Shown here: piece by piece, positions 1 to 8,561 of the stretch
Layout of the letters: each line of letters starts with the position of its first letter
Numbering within the stretch: position 1 is the first letter of the stretch
Source of the DNA: DASTCZ01 sp963704455
GTDB taxonomy: Bacteria > Acidobacteriota > Terriglobia > Acidiferrales > UBA7541
NCBI GenBank assembly: GCA_963704455.1
Contig: OY969905.1
Location: 3,534,001-3,598,000 of the forward strand
Direction: 5' to 3'
DNA: 64,000 nucleotides
Translations under genes and position numbers: made by a program
The notes under the pieces: model-generated
Databases searched by the model: none
Seen by the model: only the letters and a program-made list of their open reading frames with translations
Told to the model about the DNA's origin: nothing

Positions 1-2
1 AA

Positions 3-803
3 TCTTCCCACGAATTCGCCGCCAGCCAAGAAATTGCCGAGCGCCACCTTCGCTACGGGTCTGAAGCAGATGATCTCTTAACATCACTTCACGAGGTCAT
101 CGGCCACGGGTCGGGCAAACTGAGCGACCGCCTGACGAAGGGCGCCGAGCCCTACTTGAAGGAATATTTCTCAACTCTCGAGGAAGCCCGCGCGGATCTG
201 ATGGGTCTGTGGAACGTGTGGGACCCAAAGCTCAAAGAGTTAAACCTCATATCCAATCAAGAAGAAATCGCGGAGGCGATGTATGACGACGCGGCGATTG
301 CTCCTCTCACGCAGCTCCGCCGCATCCCGCGCGGCGACAGCATCGAAGAAGATCACCAGCGCGACCGCCAGCTCATCGTGCGCTACATCGAGGACAAGGT
401 TCCCGGCTCCATCGAGCAATTCACGCGCGACGGCAAGACCTACATCCGCGTGGCCGACTACCAGAAAATGCATCAGGGAGTGGGCATGCTGCTCGCGGAA
501 CTGATGCGCTGCAAAGCGGAGGGAGATTACAACGCCATCAAGGCGCTCGTGGACAAGTATGCCGTCCACTTCGATCCCGCGCTGCGCGATCAGATTGTTA
601 CGCGTTTCCGCGCGCTGAACATACCGAGCGCCTGGGCTGGAATTAACGCCGAGCTGCGAATGCAGGCCAGCGCGAACAGTGGTGCGGCAGTCGTCAACAT
701 CCGCTACCCGCGCGACGTGGTCTACCAGTACCTCAGCTACGGCGCGATGTTTGACGCCAGTCTCGCGGCGAAGCTTTCAGCCACATCGAAGGCCCGTCAA
801 TAG
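3..803 (+). CDS. Dipeptidyl-peptidase III-like zinc protease (family M49), 3' part
   Basis: The reading frame is open from the window edge, so the N-terminal part lies outside. The visible 266 residues contain HEVIGH (90-107), the HEXXGH zinc motif that distinguishes M49 peptidases from HEXXH enzymes. About 25 residues later comes EEARAD (180-197), the usual second motif supplying the third zinc ligand. The stretch after HEVIGH (GSGKL) is also typical of DPP III. Family members remove dipeptides from peptide N-termini. No export signal can be judged because the N-terminus is missing. A TTG at 156 could be mistaken for a start, but coding and conserved motifs run upstream of it, so it is internal. 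A tRNA on the opposite strand follows. Confidence 0.85.
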   Translation, partial: SSHEFAASQEIAERHLRYGSEADDLLTSLHEVIGHGSGKLSDRLTKGAEPYLKEYFSTLEEARADLMGLWNVWDPKLKELNLISNQEEIAEAMYDDAAIAPLTQLRRIPRGDSIEEDHQRDRQLIVRYIEDKVPGSIEQFTRDGKTYIRVADYQKMHQGVGMLLAELMRCKAEGDYNAIKALVDKYAVHFDPALRDQIVTRFRALNIPSAWAGINAELRMQASANSGAAVVNIRYPRDVVYQYLSYGAMFDASLAAKLSATSKARQ

Positions 804-873
804 CAGCTTCATGGAGATTGTTTCCCTCGGTGGGCACAAAAAGTGAAGGTGTTTGGCGGGGATCCCTTAGATT

Positions 874-969
<96 letters not shown>

Positions 970-1074
970 GCGGCATTTCTATGAAAACTTTGGGAGACTG
1001 TTGCAGCCCGGAAAGTATAACACCAACTCCCGGCGCCGCGGCTCAGGCCCAGCCGCGAATTCTCACGAAATCAA

Positions 1075-1617
1075 TTAAAGCGGCGGATCCTGCGACGTCG
1101 CCGCACGGTTTTCCTTCGTCGCGCGCAGCGTGCCTGACTGGTCCATGTAAAAGTTTCGGTAGCCGAAATTTCCCGCGCGCGCCTGCAATGCGAAGCTGTG
1201 GATCGCACCGTCTTCCCCCGCCGGCGCCGGAATGTACTGGAGCTGGTAGCCCTCGCTCTGCGCAAGCTGCGCGGCAGCACGCGCACTGTCACCCAGAGTT
1301 TCGAGCGAGCCCGGGAACGATCCTCCCGGTTGCGCCGCCGCGTACGATACGAGGGTGCTGCGCACATCGTTCAGCGCTAGAATCGCCCGCGATTCAGCAG
1401 CGGACGCCGGGTTGCCATGATACGCGGGCATAACAAAGAGCAGGAAACCCCACAAACTCGCGAGAAGAATTCCCAGCAGGATGCCCCAGCGCACCAGCGC
1501 CTTTCGCAGCGGCGTTGGCGGCGTGGGTTCGGCCGCGGCCGCAAGGTCCGCACCGCAGTGCGGGCAGATTTCCGTCGCGGTGTTAATTTCAACTTCGCAT
1601 TGTGGGCATTGATACAT
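1075..1617 (-). CDS. Zinc-ribbon, single-TM protein with pilin-like C-terminal region
   Basis: The protein starts with MYQCPQC and a second CPHCG, a two-CxxC zinc ribbon in the first 25 residues. An Ala/Pro linker follows, then one hydrophobic helix (about residues 40-60, WGILLGILLASLWGFLLF). The remaining ~120 residues (NDVRSTLVSYAAAQPGG..., NFGYRNFYMDQSGTLRAT) resemble the periplasmic part of acidobacterial type IV pilin-like proteins. This resemblance is by pattern only. I chose the ATG at 1617 because the zinc ribbon begins there; an ATG at 1665 would add 16 residues with no recognisable content. Function unknown, perhaps a membrane-anchored sensor or assembly factor. Confidence 0.6.
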   Translation of the reverse strand: MYQCPQCEVEINTATEICPHCGADLAAAAEPTPPTPLRKALVRWGILLGILLASLWGFLLFVMPAYHGNPASAAESRAILALNDVRSTLVSYAAAQPGGSFPGSLETLGDSARAAAQLAQSEGYQLQYIPAPAGEDGAIHSFALQARAGNFGYRNFYMDQSGTLRATKENRAATSQDPPL

Positions 1618-1685
1618 TGTCGGATGGCGCGGTGCTAGTCGGGCGTGAGAGACCGGCATCACCATTGGCCGTCGTCAACCAGAAA

Positions 1686-1970
1686 TTAATTCACACAACT
1701 AACAGGCGCTGTTTGACCTGAGGCAACTTTTACAGATTGTGATGCGCAAGTTCCGATCACAACATTGTAAGTGTTGGGAACGACAGCAAGAGTAACGGGT
1801 GTTTTTTCCTTTCTCGATACGCCATTAATGGTGATGCTGTCTTTCCGAACGACCCCGGCAGGCGTCGTTGAGGTGATTTGCAATTTACCGAGCGGCGCAG
1901 GCATTTGGGACGCCAACGGTGCGGGAAACAGGAACGCCCAGCAGAAAAGGATTCTGATTGCAATAGCCAT
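1686..1970 (-). CDS. Small secreted PEGA-like domain protein
   Basis: This 94-residue protein has a signal peptide (MAIAIRILFCWAFLFPAPLAS) followed by a short beta-rich segment. The pattern TTPAGVVRKDSITINGVSRK...TPVTLAVVPNTYNVVIG resembles a PEGA domain, a small fold common in surface proteins. The start was placed at the ATG at 1970 because it is preceded by AAAGGTG and lies four bases beyond the stop of the upstream 4-TM gene, so the two are probably co-transcribed. The frame runs further upstream without a plausible signal sequence. Two cysteines near the C-terminus (GTCAS, VSCVN) could form a disulfide after export. Role unknown. Confidence 0.55.
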   Translation of the reverse strand: MAIAIRILFCWAFLFPAPLASQMPAPLGKLQITSTTPAGVVRKDSITINGVSRKEKTPVTLAVVPNTYNVVIGTCASQSVKVASGQTAPVSCVN

Positions 1971-1974
1971 GATG

Positions 1975-2505
1975 CTATTCCGCACCTTTTTCCCCTGGAG
2001 TAAGATTGTGATATGTGAAGTCCGCAAAGAACACCACCCCAAGGAGAAATGTGTAGAAATGAGTCTGCTGAGCCCAATGAGGATAAGACGCACTGATGTC
2101 GCAAATTCCGTCTTGAAGTATCGATATAATAAACAAATAGGCGACATAGCCAAAGAAGATCGACACGGCTACGAAGGTCGTACCCAGCACAGCGGCTCCT
2201 TTGCGCCGCTTCCAAGCGAGCGTTTTTCCGGTGCTAAATAGCAAGAAGAAAACAGCCCCCAATAGCGTAGTCCCGAGCGTGGTGAGCAGCCGGTTTATTT
2301 CCAAGTATGCATCAATCTGTTGCGTTTGAACGGCCGTACATTTGTCGCGAGACTCGCCCGCAATTCCCCCTTGTGAGTCAACAAGTTCCTTCTCGCCTGC
2401 AGCATACATGTAGCTCTGGCCCTCCCAAGCTACAATTCCAATCAAAAGGATAACGATATAAAAGCCCACGCCTGAGAAGATGAGCCTTCGGAAATTCTTA
2501 GCCAC
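1975..2505 (-). CDS. Four-TM membrane protein of unknown function
   Basis: The 176-residue product has four clear hydrophobic segments: about residues 10-27 (VGFYIVILLIGIVAW), 73-95 (LLTTLGTTLLGAVFFLLF), 104-130 (VLGTTFVAVSIFFGYVAYLF) and 147-165. A ~45-residue hydrophilic loop between TM1 and TM2 carries a lone Cys (RDKCTAV), and a second Cys sits between TM3 and TM4, so an extracytoplasmic disulfide is possible. I do not recognise the family. The gene lies directly upstream of the PEGA-like gene with a 4-base gap, suggesting one transcript. Base composition is lower in GC than neighbouring genes, a possible sign of recent acquisition. Confidence 0.6.
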   Translation of the reverse strand: MAKNFRRLIFSGVGFYIVILLIGIVAWEGQSYMYAAGEKELVDSQGGIAGESRDKCTAVQTQQIDAYLEINRLLTTLGTTLLGAVFFLLFSTGKTLAWKRRKGAAVLGTTFVAVSIFFGYVAYLFIISILQDGICDISASYPHWAQQTHFYTFLLGVVFFADFTYHNLTPGEKGAE

Positions 2506-2697
2506 GGTGGCTCCTCGCCGCCGCGCGAGGGCAAACTTCTGAATGTCTAAGGTTGAAGCGGCGGCTGCTGCATCTTACGCCAACATTTCTTTTAATGTAA
2601 ATGCATTTTTAGCGTAGCCTGCAACCGCTGCCAGCGCCCGGTCTTAATGCCGCCGAGTCTCTCTCGCGTGATTAAACTTTTGAATTAATCTGTGGCA

Positions 2698-3372
2698 TTA
2701 GACTTCGGGCCCGAAACCGACTACCACCAGCCCCATGCGCACCGGCAGCCCGGCGATCGGCACGCTGAATTGCACAATCCAGAGATCCGCGCCCGTGTCT
2801 TGCGACATCGCGGGTTTTGCTGAGGCGTTCCCTTCGCCCGGCACCAGGCTCCAGACAGACGGATGGTTCGTGCTCGTTGATTTCTTGGACGCTTCAATCG
2901 TCTGGTTTTCGTTCAGAGCGGCGGGGTCCTTGTCCAAGTCCGCGGGGATCGCGAGAAGAAAATCGCGCTGCGGCGCAACGCCCTGATGGTTTCCATTTAC
3001 AGGTGAAAGCGCGTAGCGGAGCGTGTAAACGCCCGAATGCACCACCGCCCTTCGGTAATCTTTTGTGTCCGTATTCAACACCATCGCGCCAACAAGAGTT
3101 CCGGTTTGAAGCTGCGGATACACCACGCCGAGCTCCTGCGACGGAGTTCCACCCGGCACAGCCTTGCGCAGCCAGATCTCGCACAACGGGCCCGAGGGTG
3201 TCGTCACGCGCAAGCCTTTTGAAGCGAGTGTGTCGCGCACCGCCGCCGAAAGCGTTTCGGGCGGAGGATCATTTGTCACATCAACGGTGTAGCCTTGCGC
3301 CTGCGCCCGCGCGGAAGCCAGCAAACCAAACGCGAACGCGAGAAGGAATGCACGGCGGATTCGGTTAGTCAT
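2698..3372 (-). CDS. Secreted protein of unknown function
   Basis: Starting at the ATG at 3372, preceded by GGAGAG at suitable distance, the 224-residue product has a standard signal peptide (MTNRIRRAFLLAFAFGLLASARAQAQG). The mature part begins YTVDVTNDPPPETLSAAVRD and has conserved-looking blocks (GPLCEIWLRKAVP, YTLRYALSPVNGNHQGVAPQRDFLLAIP, SVWSLVPGE). I believe this is a recurring acidobacterial periplasmic family without an assigned function. An upstream ATG at 3426 would add 18 residues ahead of the signal peptide and is less likely. It is flanked by unrelated genes in the same orientation. About 190 bases on its 3' side (2506-2697) show nothing recognisable. Confidence 0.6.
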   Translation of the reverse strand: MTNRIRRAFLLAFAFGLLASARAQAQGYTVDVTNDPPPETLSAAVRDTLASKGLRVTTPSGPLCEIWLRKAVPGGTPSQELGVVYPQLQTGTLVGAMVLNTDTKDYRRAVVHSGVYTLRYALSPVNGNHQGVAPQRDFLLAIPADLDKDPAALNENQTIEASKKSTSTNHPSVWSLVPGEGNASAKPAMSQDTGADLWIVQFSVPIAGLPVRMGLVVVGFGPEV

Positions 3373-3515
3373 CGAAAAGGGTCTCTCCACTCTCGGGAAA
3401 ATGTCCGGGGCGGTCGGTGCAATCAAGCGCTGCCATCAACCCCCGCTTAGTTAGATGGCCGCGCGCATCAACGCGTCGCTCCAGATCTTCCGAAAAACAT
3501 CTCCTGCATAAAACA

Positions 3516-3542
3516 AAGGCCCACCGGAAAACAGTGGGCCTT
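3516..3542 (-). terminator. Rho-independent terminator of the yag/DUF1326 operon
   Basis: A perfect 9-bp stem AAGGCCCAC / GTGGGCCTT with a 9-base loop lies 43 bases beyond the stop of the DUF1326 gene. Read on the minus strand, the stem is followed by a T-rich tract (TTTGTTTTAT). It would end the operon that begins at 8561. Confidence 0.85.
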
Positions 3543-3584
3543 CGAAATCTTGGTCAATTCGAAATCAATTTGTGAATCTCGATT

Positions 3585-4280
3585 TCAATTCGCAAAGGTG
3601 CCGAGAAAAACGCCGCGGCGCTCATTTTCTTTCCAGGTCACGCCGAGCTGATTCCCACGGTACCCCGCCTCCGTTGCGACCGCGGGCATCGCATTCATCA
3701 GGTTTCCCGCGAGCGGCGGGTAATAAACCTCTTCGTTGTGGCAGAACTCATCGCCGTCGTTTAGGCCGCGCGTCGTGATGCGCACCAAATTCCCGGCAAC
3801 CAGTTGCGCCGACATGTGCCGCCCGCCGATGTTCGTCTCAAAGTGCATCGGCGCTGCTTGGATCGCCACAATCTTGTTCAACAGAGTCCCCGTCTGCGCC
3901 TGCGCGAAATTCACCAGCGCCGCGCGCTGCGCATCTGTTGCCGCTTCGTCCACAATCAACAAAGCTTGCGCGTGCACTGGCCCGCCATCGGGCGAGCCCA
4001 GCGTGACGTCCGAATTCACCACGGCAACCACGCTCAGCCCGTCCAATTCGACGTTGCCCCAGGTTCCGTGGTCAACGTGCCAGCCCATCACCGCTTGTTT
4101 GCCGGCAAGCCCTATCTCGGAATTTGCGATGCACGGCCCTGTGTACACATCCGCCGTGCGCGCTTCAATATATTGACCTGTAATTTGCGGCGCCTGCGTC
4201 TTCGGAGTCGTGGCGCCCGCGGGGACTGCGCACACCATTGCAATGAGTGCCAGAACAACAAGGATTCCCTTCGATTTCAT
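3585..4280 (-). CDS. DUF1326 domain protein, exported
   Basis: A signal peptide (MKSKGILVVLALIAMVCAVPAGA) precedes the DUF1326 signature: EARTADVYTGPCIANSEIG, then a GW..DHGTWGNVELDGLSVVAVV block near residues 66-90. An ideal Shine-Dalgarno AGGAGG precedes the ATG at 4280. DUF1326 proteins have no established function. The segment with C-terminal HNEEVYYPPL may bind a ligand, but that is a guess. The gene is the last of the minus-strand run that starts with the YagT-type subunit, about 90 bases after the Cys-rich small gene and just before the terminator at 3516-3542. That position suggests a role linked to the exported molybdenum hydroxylase or its substrate. Confidence 0.8.
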   Translation of the reverse strand: MKSKGILVVLALIAMVCAVPAGATTPKTQAPQITGQYIEARTADVYTGPCIANSEIGLAGKQAVMGWHVDHGTWGNVELDGLSVVAVVNSDVTLGSPDGGPVHAQALLIVDEAATDAQRAALVNFAQAQTGTLLNKIVAIQAAPMHFETNIGGRHMSAQLVAGNLVRITTRGLNDGDEFCHNEEVYYPPLAGNLMNAMPAVATEAGYRGNQLGVTWKENERRGVFLGTFAN

Positions 4281-4370
4281 AACGAACCTCCTGATTTAAG
4301 AAACTCTATTGTCCCACTTCGTGGGCCGAGACACAAACCTCACCCGCTGGGGCGCGCCGAATCGCCAACT

Positions 4371-4640
4371 CTACGCAGTCTCGCAGCACGAACGCCCGCT
4401 GCCCCCTTTGCAATCTTCTATCGACGCGATTTTTCCGTCCGGCCCCTGCAATCCCTGTGTGATCACGCACCAGAACGGCCCGTTCAACCCGGAATACGCG
4501 GCGTAGTAATGAGGATTATTCTCCTGAGGATTTTCGATTTCGCCGACGTCGTAAAACAGCGTCTTCGCGCGAAGGCACTTGCACACCTGGCCCGTTTGGA
4601 TGAGCGTTTTCAAAGTAGTCTTTGGCGAGTTCCCAATCAT
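4371..4640 (-). CDS. Small Cys-rich protein in the YagTSR operon
   Basis: The 89-residue product carries six cysteines: VCKC near residues 20-22, WC in the middle, DCKG and SCC at the C-terminus. The spacing would suit a metal centre or disulfides. There is no signal peptide. The ATG at 4640 sits two bases from the stop of the FAD-subunit gene, so translation is probably coupled. The open frame extends upstream only as an overlap with that gene. I do not recognise the family. Its place between the FAD subunit and DUF1326 suggests an accessory role (cluster insertion, maturation or regulation) for the molybdenum enzyme. This is inferred from context only. Confidence 0.65.
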   Translation of the reverse strand: MIGNSPKTTLKTLIQTGQVCKCLRAKTLFYDVGEIENPQENNPHYYAAYSGLNGPFWCVITQGLQGPDGKIASIEDCKGGSGRSCCETA

Positions 4641-4642
4641 GG

Positions 4643-5632
4643 TCAGGCTCCTCCCTTCGCTGCCGCAATCACGGCGCGCTTCACGGCTACCCGCGTAAGC
4701 TGCACTTTGTATCCGTTTTGGCTCAGCGGCCTTGCACCTCGCACCGCCGCTTCGCCCGCCTCCGTTGCCGTCGCTTCCGTGACACTTTTTCCAACGAGAC
4801 TTCTCGCCGCCTGATCCGCGGCCCACGGCGTGGGCGCCACGTGCCCGAGCACCACCTTCGCCGCGCTCACCTGTCCGCCCGATATTTTCAATGCAACTGA
4901 CGCCGTAGCGAGCGGCCAGTCCAACCCTTCCTTCTGCCGCACTTCGTAGGTCGCGCTACGCATACCCGCCGACGCCGCGGGAATCATGATCTCCGCGACC
5001 ACTTCATTTGCCTTCACCACGTTTTCGCGTTCGGAATCATTTTGCGGAATCCGGAAAAAGTCAGCCGCCGTTACTTCGCGGTCGCCACTGCCTCCCGTGA
5101 TTCTCACCTTTGCATCCAGCGCAATTAGCGCCGGCCCGAAACTCGAAGCGCTCACAAAATACGCCGGGCCCGCATTCCCGAAAATTGCGTGATATTTGTT
5201 CTCTCCGTTCGGCACCAGCGGAGCGCCCTTGGCGTCGCGCGCCAGCAATCCGAAGCCGTTGCGGAAATACCAGCAACGTGGGCGCTGGCACAAATCACCC
5301 CCCACCGTTCCCATATTTCGGATTTGCGGGCTCGTGATTCCCTCCGCGGCGTGCGTGAGAGCGGGGAATTGCGCTTTCACGATTGCGTTCCCCAGCAACT
5401 CCTCGACAGTCACCAGCGCGCCAATCGTAACGCCCGCGGATGTTTGACGGATTCCGCGCCACTCCGCCACTCCGCGAATGCTGATCACCCGCTGCGGTTT
5501 GACGACGTGTTCTTTCATCAGCGAGATCAGGTCCGTCCCGCCCGCCAGCACAGCGGATTCGCTCCAGTTCGTACCGAGCAGGCCAATCGCTTCTTGTTTT
5601 GTTCCCGGATGAGCGTAGGCAAAGAGTTCCAT
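4643..5632 (-). CDS. yagS: Xanthine dehydrogenase family FAD-binding subunit (YagS/PaoB type)
   Basis: The 329-residue product has the FAD_binding_5 pattern AGGTDLISLMKEHVVKPQRV near residues 31-50 and RNMGTVGGDLCQRPRCWYFR near 108-127, then a CO-dehydrogenase flavoprotein C-terminal domain. It forms the middle, flavin-carrying part of a three-subunit molybdenum hydroxylase, passing electrons from the 2Fe-2S clusters. Its start overlaps the stop of the molybdenum subunit by one base (TAATG-type coupling at 5632). Periplasmic YagS/PaoB proteins usually carry extra cysteines for a 4Fe-4S cluster in the segment after CQRPRC. Here only two cysteines are present and the following stretch has none, so that cluster is probably absent. 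Confidence 0.9.
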   Translation of the reverse strand: MELFAYAHPGTKQEAIGLLGTNWSESAVLAGGTDLISLMKEHVVKPQRVISIRGVAEWRGIRQTSAGVTIGALVTVEELLGNAIVKAQFPALTHAAEGITSPQIRNMGTVGGDLCQRPRCWYFRNGFGLLARDAKGAPLVPNGENKYHAIFGNAGPAYFVSASSFGPALIALDAKVRITGGSGDREVTAADFFRIPQNDSERENVVKANEVVAEIMIPAASAGMRSATYEVRQKEGLDWPLATASVALKISGGQVSAAKVVLGHVAPTPWAADQAARSLVGKSVTEATATEAGEAAVRGARPLSQNGYKVQLTRVAVKRAVIAAAKGGA

Positions 5633-7833
5633 TAGGCCATACCCCCTTTCCCAAGCGCTGTAAGCACTTTGTCCGGCGTGAGCGGCAGCGTCGGCACGCG
5701 CACGCCGATGGCGTTTGCCACCGCGTTCGAAATCGCCGCTCCGGGCGAAACCGTCGGCGGCTCGCCGAGGCCGATCACGCCGCGGTCATCGTATCCCGGG
5801 CCCTGCATCATGTGTACCACCAGCTCGCCGATATCACCGATGCCCGCGAGTTTATAGAACTCCATATCCGCGTTCAGCATGATGCCGGTCTGCTGGTCCA
5901 TCACCTTTTCTTCGTAGAGCGCGTAGCACACGCCCATGATCATCGCCCCATACACCTGGCTTTCCGCCGTCTTCAGGTCAAGGATCATCCCGCAGTCCTG
6001 CACCGCGACGAACTTCTCCATTTTCACAACGCCCGTCTCGATGTCCACGGAAACCTCGGCCATTTGCACCCCGCCCACCTGCTGCGATACGAGGGCGGCG
6101 CGCTCTGGTGTACCTTGCCTCGGTGTTTGGGCTGTCTCCGAAATCGCCGTTGGACCCAGCTTCCCGCAGGCTTGCTTCCAAGTGATGAATTTCGATGGAT
6201 CGCCGATCACCCGAATCCTGCCCCCCACCGCTTCAAGTTTATCCGCGCTTGTTCCTAGCGAAGCCGCCGCCACATCCAGCAGCTTGTTGAGCGCCGCCGT
6301 CGCCGCCAGTCGCGTCGCACTGCTCACGCCGCCGCTGGTCGTCGAACCACCGGAGCCGCCTGCCGGAGGCAAGCTCGAATCGCCGATGTTTACCGTGATC
6401 CCTTCCAGCGGCAGGCCCAGCGTCTCCGCCGCCACAATTCCAACTGTGGTTCGCGTGCCCACGCCCAGGTCCTGCGTGCCCATGTTCAAATCCACTGAGC
6501 CGTCCGGGTGGATCGTAATGTTGCACGTGCTACTGTTCGCGGCACCGCCCCAGGTGTGCAATGAGACGCCCACACCGCGCTTAATGTACCCAGGAGTCTT
6601 GTCGCCGCGCGGATGCCATTTCTTCTGCCAGTCCATCAACTCGCTGGCCTTCGCCAACTCCTGCTCGTAATCCTTGGTTCCAAACCCGCGGTTTCGTTCT
6701 CCAGCGAACTGCATGTTCTTCAAGAGGAACTGCACCGGATCCATGTTGAGTTTCGCGGCGAGGTCTTCGAACGCCGACAATGTGATCAGGCAGAACTGGG
6801 GATGGTTTGGAGCGCGCCAGGCGCGCGCCAAACCAACGTTCGTGCGGACAAGCGTGTGCTTCCTGGAATACGGCAGTTTGTTATCTCCAGGGCCGTTAGT
6901 GAAAATGTAGGGCAGAGCGCCGCTGCTACCGTTGCTTTGCGCACCGGGCGTCCCCCATGACTCCGATCGCCATGCCGTAAGCGTCCCATCCTTCTTCGCG
7001 CCCACCTTCACTTTGGCGTAAAGCGACGGCCTCATTCCAGCAACCATCAACTCCTGGTCGCGGTCGAGCATCATCTTTACCGGCCGCCCAGCCTTCTTTG
7101 CCAGCGCTGCCGCCGAAATTCCCCACGTATCCGCGGGAAATTTGCTCCCAAATCCTCCGCCCATCACCGGCGTGAGAATTCGGACATTTTGTGCCGTTAC
7201 AGGAATCCCATTTGCTGTCAGGCTTTTCGAATACTCATCCGATAGACCCGACACGCTCTGCGTCGAGGCCCACACCGTCAGCTTGTCGCCATCCCATTCC
7301 GCCGCGGAGCCATGTGATTCCAGGCAGCAGTGCGTAATCGTCGGCGAACCGTAGAACCCCTCGTGAATCACATCTGCATTTCGAAACCCTGCCTCGGCAT
7401 CACCCTGGGTCTGCTCGTTCGGGGGCTGCGTAAAACCTTCCGCTTTTTCCGGCGCCACATCCGCCACCAAGTAGGGCAGCACTTCGTATTCAATCTTCAC
7501 AGCGCGCATTGCGTCTCGGGCCTGATCGTCCGTCTCTGCTGCGACTGACACGATTTCTTTACCCGCGTACAACACTTCCTTGCCGACCCCAGTGTCGGTA
7601 ATAATGTGCACCGCCTTCACGCCCGGCATCTTCTCCGCCACGCTGGTGTCAATATTGGTGATCTTCGCGTGCGCATGCGGCGACGTCACCATTCGCCCAA
7701 ATAGCATGTTCGGGCGGTGCACGTCGTAGGTATAGACCGCGCTGCCCGACGACTTCCACGGCGCATCGAGCTTTGAAATCCGTTTCCCGATCAGGCTTCG
7801 CTTTTCAACCGGAGGCCATTTGTAATCAGCCAT
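5632..7833 (-). CDS. yagR: Xanthine dehydrogenase family molybdopterin-binding subunit (YagR/PaoC type)
   Basis: This 733-residue protein begins MADYKWPPVEKRSLIGKRI, as in YagR-type large subunits. It contains the molybdopterin motif GGGFGSKF near residue 225 and ends with GLGEPPTVSPGAAISNAVANA, where the Glu of GLGE corresponds to the catalytic base of the family. It would hydroxylate aldehydes or aromatic N-heterocycles at a Mo-MCD centre; the actual substrate cannot be read from sequence. It has no Tat signal of its own and would leave the cell bound to the Tat-bearing Fe-S subunit. One-base overlaps with both neighbours (7833 and 5632) indicate tight translational coupling. Confidence 0.92.
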   Translation of the reverse strand: MADYKWPPVEKRSLIGKRISKLDAPWKSSGSAVYTYDVHRPNMLFGRMVTSPHAHAKITNIDTSVAEKMPGVKAVHIITDTGVGKEVLYAGKEIVSVAAETDDQARDAMRAVKIEYEVLPYLVADVAPEKAEGFTQPPNEQTQGDAEAGFRNADVIHEGFYGSPTITHCCLESHGSAAEWDGDKLTVWASTQSVSGLSDEYSKSLTANGIPVTAQNVRILTPVMGGGFGSKFPADTWGISAAALAKKAGRPVKMMLDRDQELMVAGMRPSLYAKVKVGAKKDGTLTAWRSESWGTPGAQSNGSSGALPYIFTNGPGDNKLPYSRKHTLVRTNVGLARAWRAPNHPQFCLITLSAFEDLAAKLNMDPVQFLLKNMQFAGERNRGFGTKDYEQELAKASELMDWQKKWHPRGDKTPGYIKRGVGVSLHTWGGAANSSTCNITIHPDGSVDLNMGTQDLGVGTRTTVGIVAAETLGLPLEGITVNIGDSSLPPAGGSGGSTTSGGVSSATRLAATAALNKLLDVAAASLGTSADKLEAVGGRIRVIGDPSKFITWKQACGKLGPTAISETAQTPRQGTPERAALVSQQVGGVQMAEVSVDIETGVVKMEKFVAVQDCGMILDLKTAESQVYGAMIMGVCYALYEEKVMDQQTGIMLNADMEFYKLAGIGDIGELVVHMMQGPGYDDRGVIGLGEPPTVSPGAAISNAVANAIGVRVPTLPLTPDKVLTALGKGGMA

Positions 7834-8561
7834 TACGCGTTACCCCCTTTCCCAGCCGCCATCTTTCCCGCGGCTTCCACCACGGCGTGTCGCACGCCCA
7901 TGTACGTCCCGCAGCGGCACAAATTCCCGCCGAGCGACGCCCTCACCTGTTCGTATGTCGGGTGCGGGTGCTTGTCAATGTAGGCCTTCGCAGACATCAC
8001 GAATCCCGGTGTGCAGAATCCGCACTGCGACGCGTCATTCTCCACGAACGCCGCAGACACCGGATGCAGTTGACCCTCCGGCGCCAAGCTTTCAATCGTC
8101 TCAATCGCCGCCGCGGGCGAGCCCGGCCTCTCGGCCACGTCAATCGTCAGCACCGAGCAGGAATACATCGCCGCGCCGTTGATGATCACCGTGCACGCGC
8201 CGCAGGTCCCGCGGTCGCAGACTTTTTTCGCGCCGGTCAAGTGGATGTGGTCGCGCAGCGCGTCGAGCAGGGTCACTCGCGGCTCCGCCACCAGCACGGT
8301 CGGCTTGCCGTTAATCTTGAGCGTCATCTTCACGGGGCCCGGGCCTACGAGTTTATTCGTGGCCGCGTCCGGCGCCTCTTGCTGTGCGGGCTCCGCCTTC
8401 AGCAGGTCTGATCCCGCAAGCACGCCAACGGCAACGCTCGCCGTCCCGGCCAGCTTCACGAATTCGCGCCGCCCCAGGCCACCGCGCTCGGCGTCGTCGC
8501 GGCCGTTATTTTTCTTGAGGACTTCCTCTTCCGGGGGTTCTGTTCCCGGGCGTTTGGCCAT
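7833..8561 (-). CDS. yagT: Tat-exported 2Fe-2S subunit of molybdenum hydroxylase (YagT/PaoA type)
   Basis: Near residue 30 is the twin-arginine motif GRREFVKLAG followed by a mild hydrophobic stretch (TASVAVGVLAGSDLL). The mature part has the plant-type 2Fe-2S motif CDRGTCGACTV plus a distal Cys (YSC), and the second cluster motif CGFCTPG...CRCGTY. These are the standard eight ligands of this subunit class. I place the start at ATG 8561, six bases after GGAGG; the frame's GTG at 8564 is too close to that site. It is the first gene of the operon. The ~400-base region upstream is shared with a divergent DUF4139 gene. As in PaoABC, this subunit should carry its folded partners through Tat. Confidence 0.92.
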   Translation of the reverse strand: MAKRPGTEPPEEEVLKKNNGRDDAERGGLGRREFVKLAGTASVAVGVLAGSDLLKAEPAQQEAPDAATNKLVGPGPVKMTLKINGKPTVLVAEPRVTLLDALRDHIHLTGAKKVCDRGTCGACTVIINGAAMYSCSVLTIDVAERPGSPAAAIETIESLAPEGQLHPVSAAFVENDASQCGFCTPGFVMSAKAYIDKHPHPTYEQVRASLGGNLCRCGTYMGVRHAVVEAAGKMAAGKGGNA

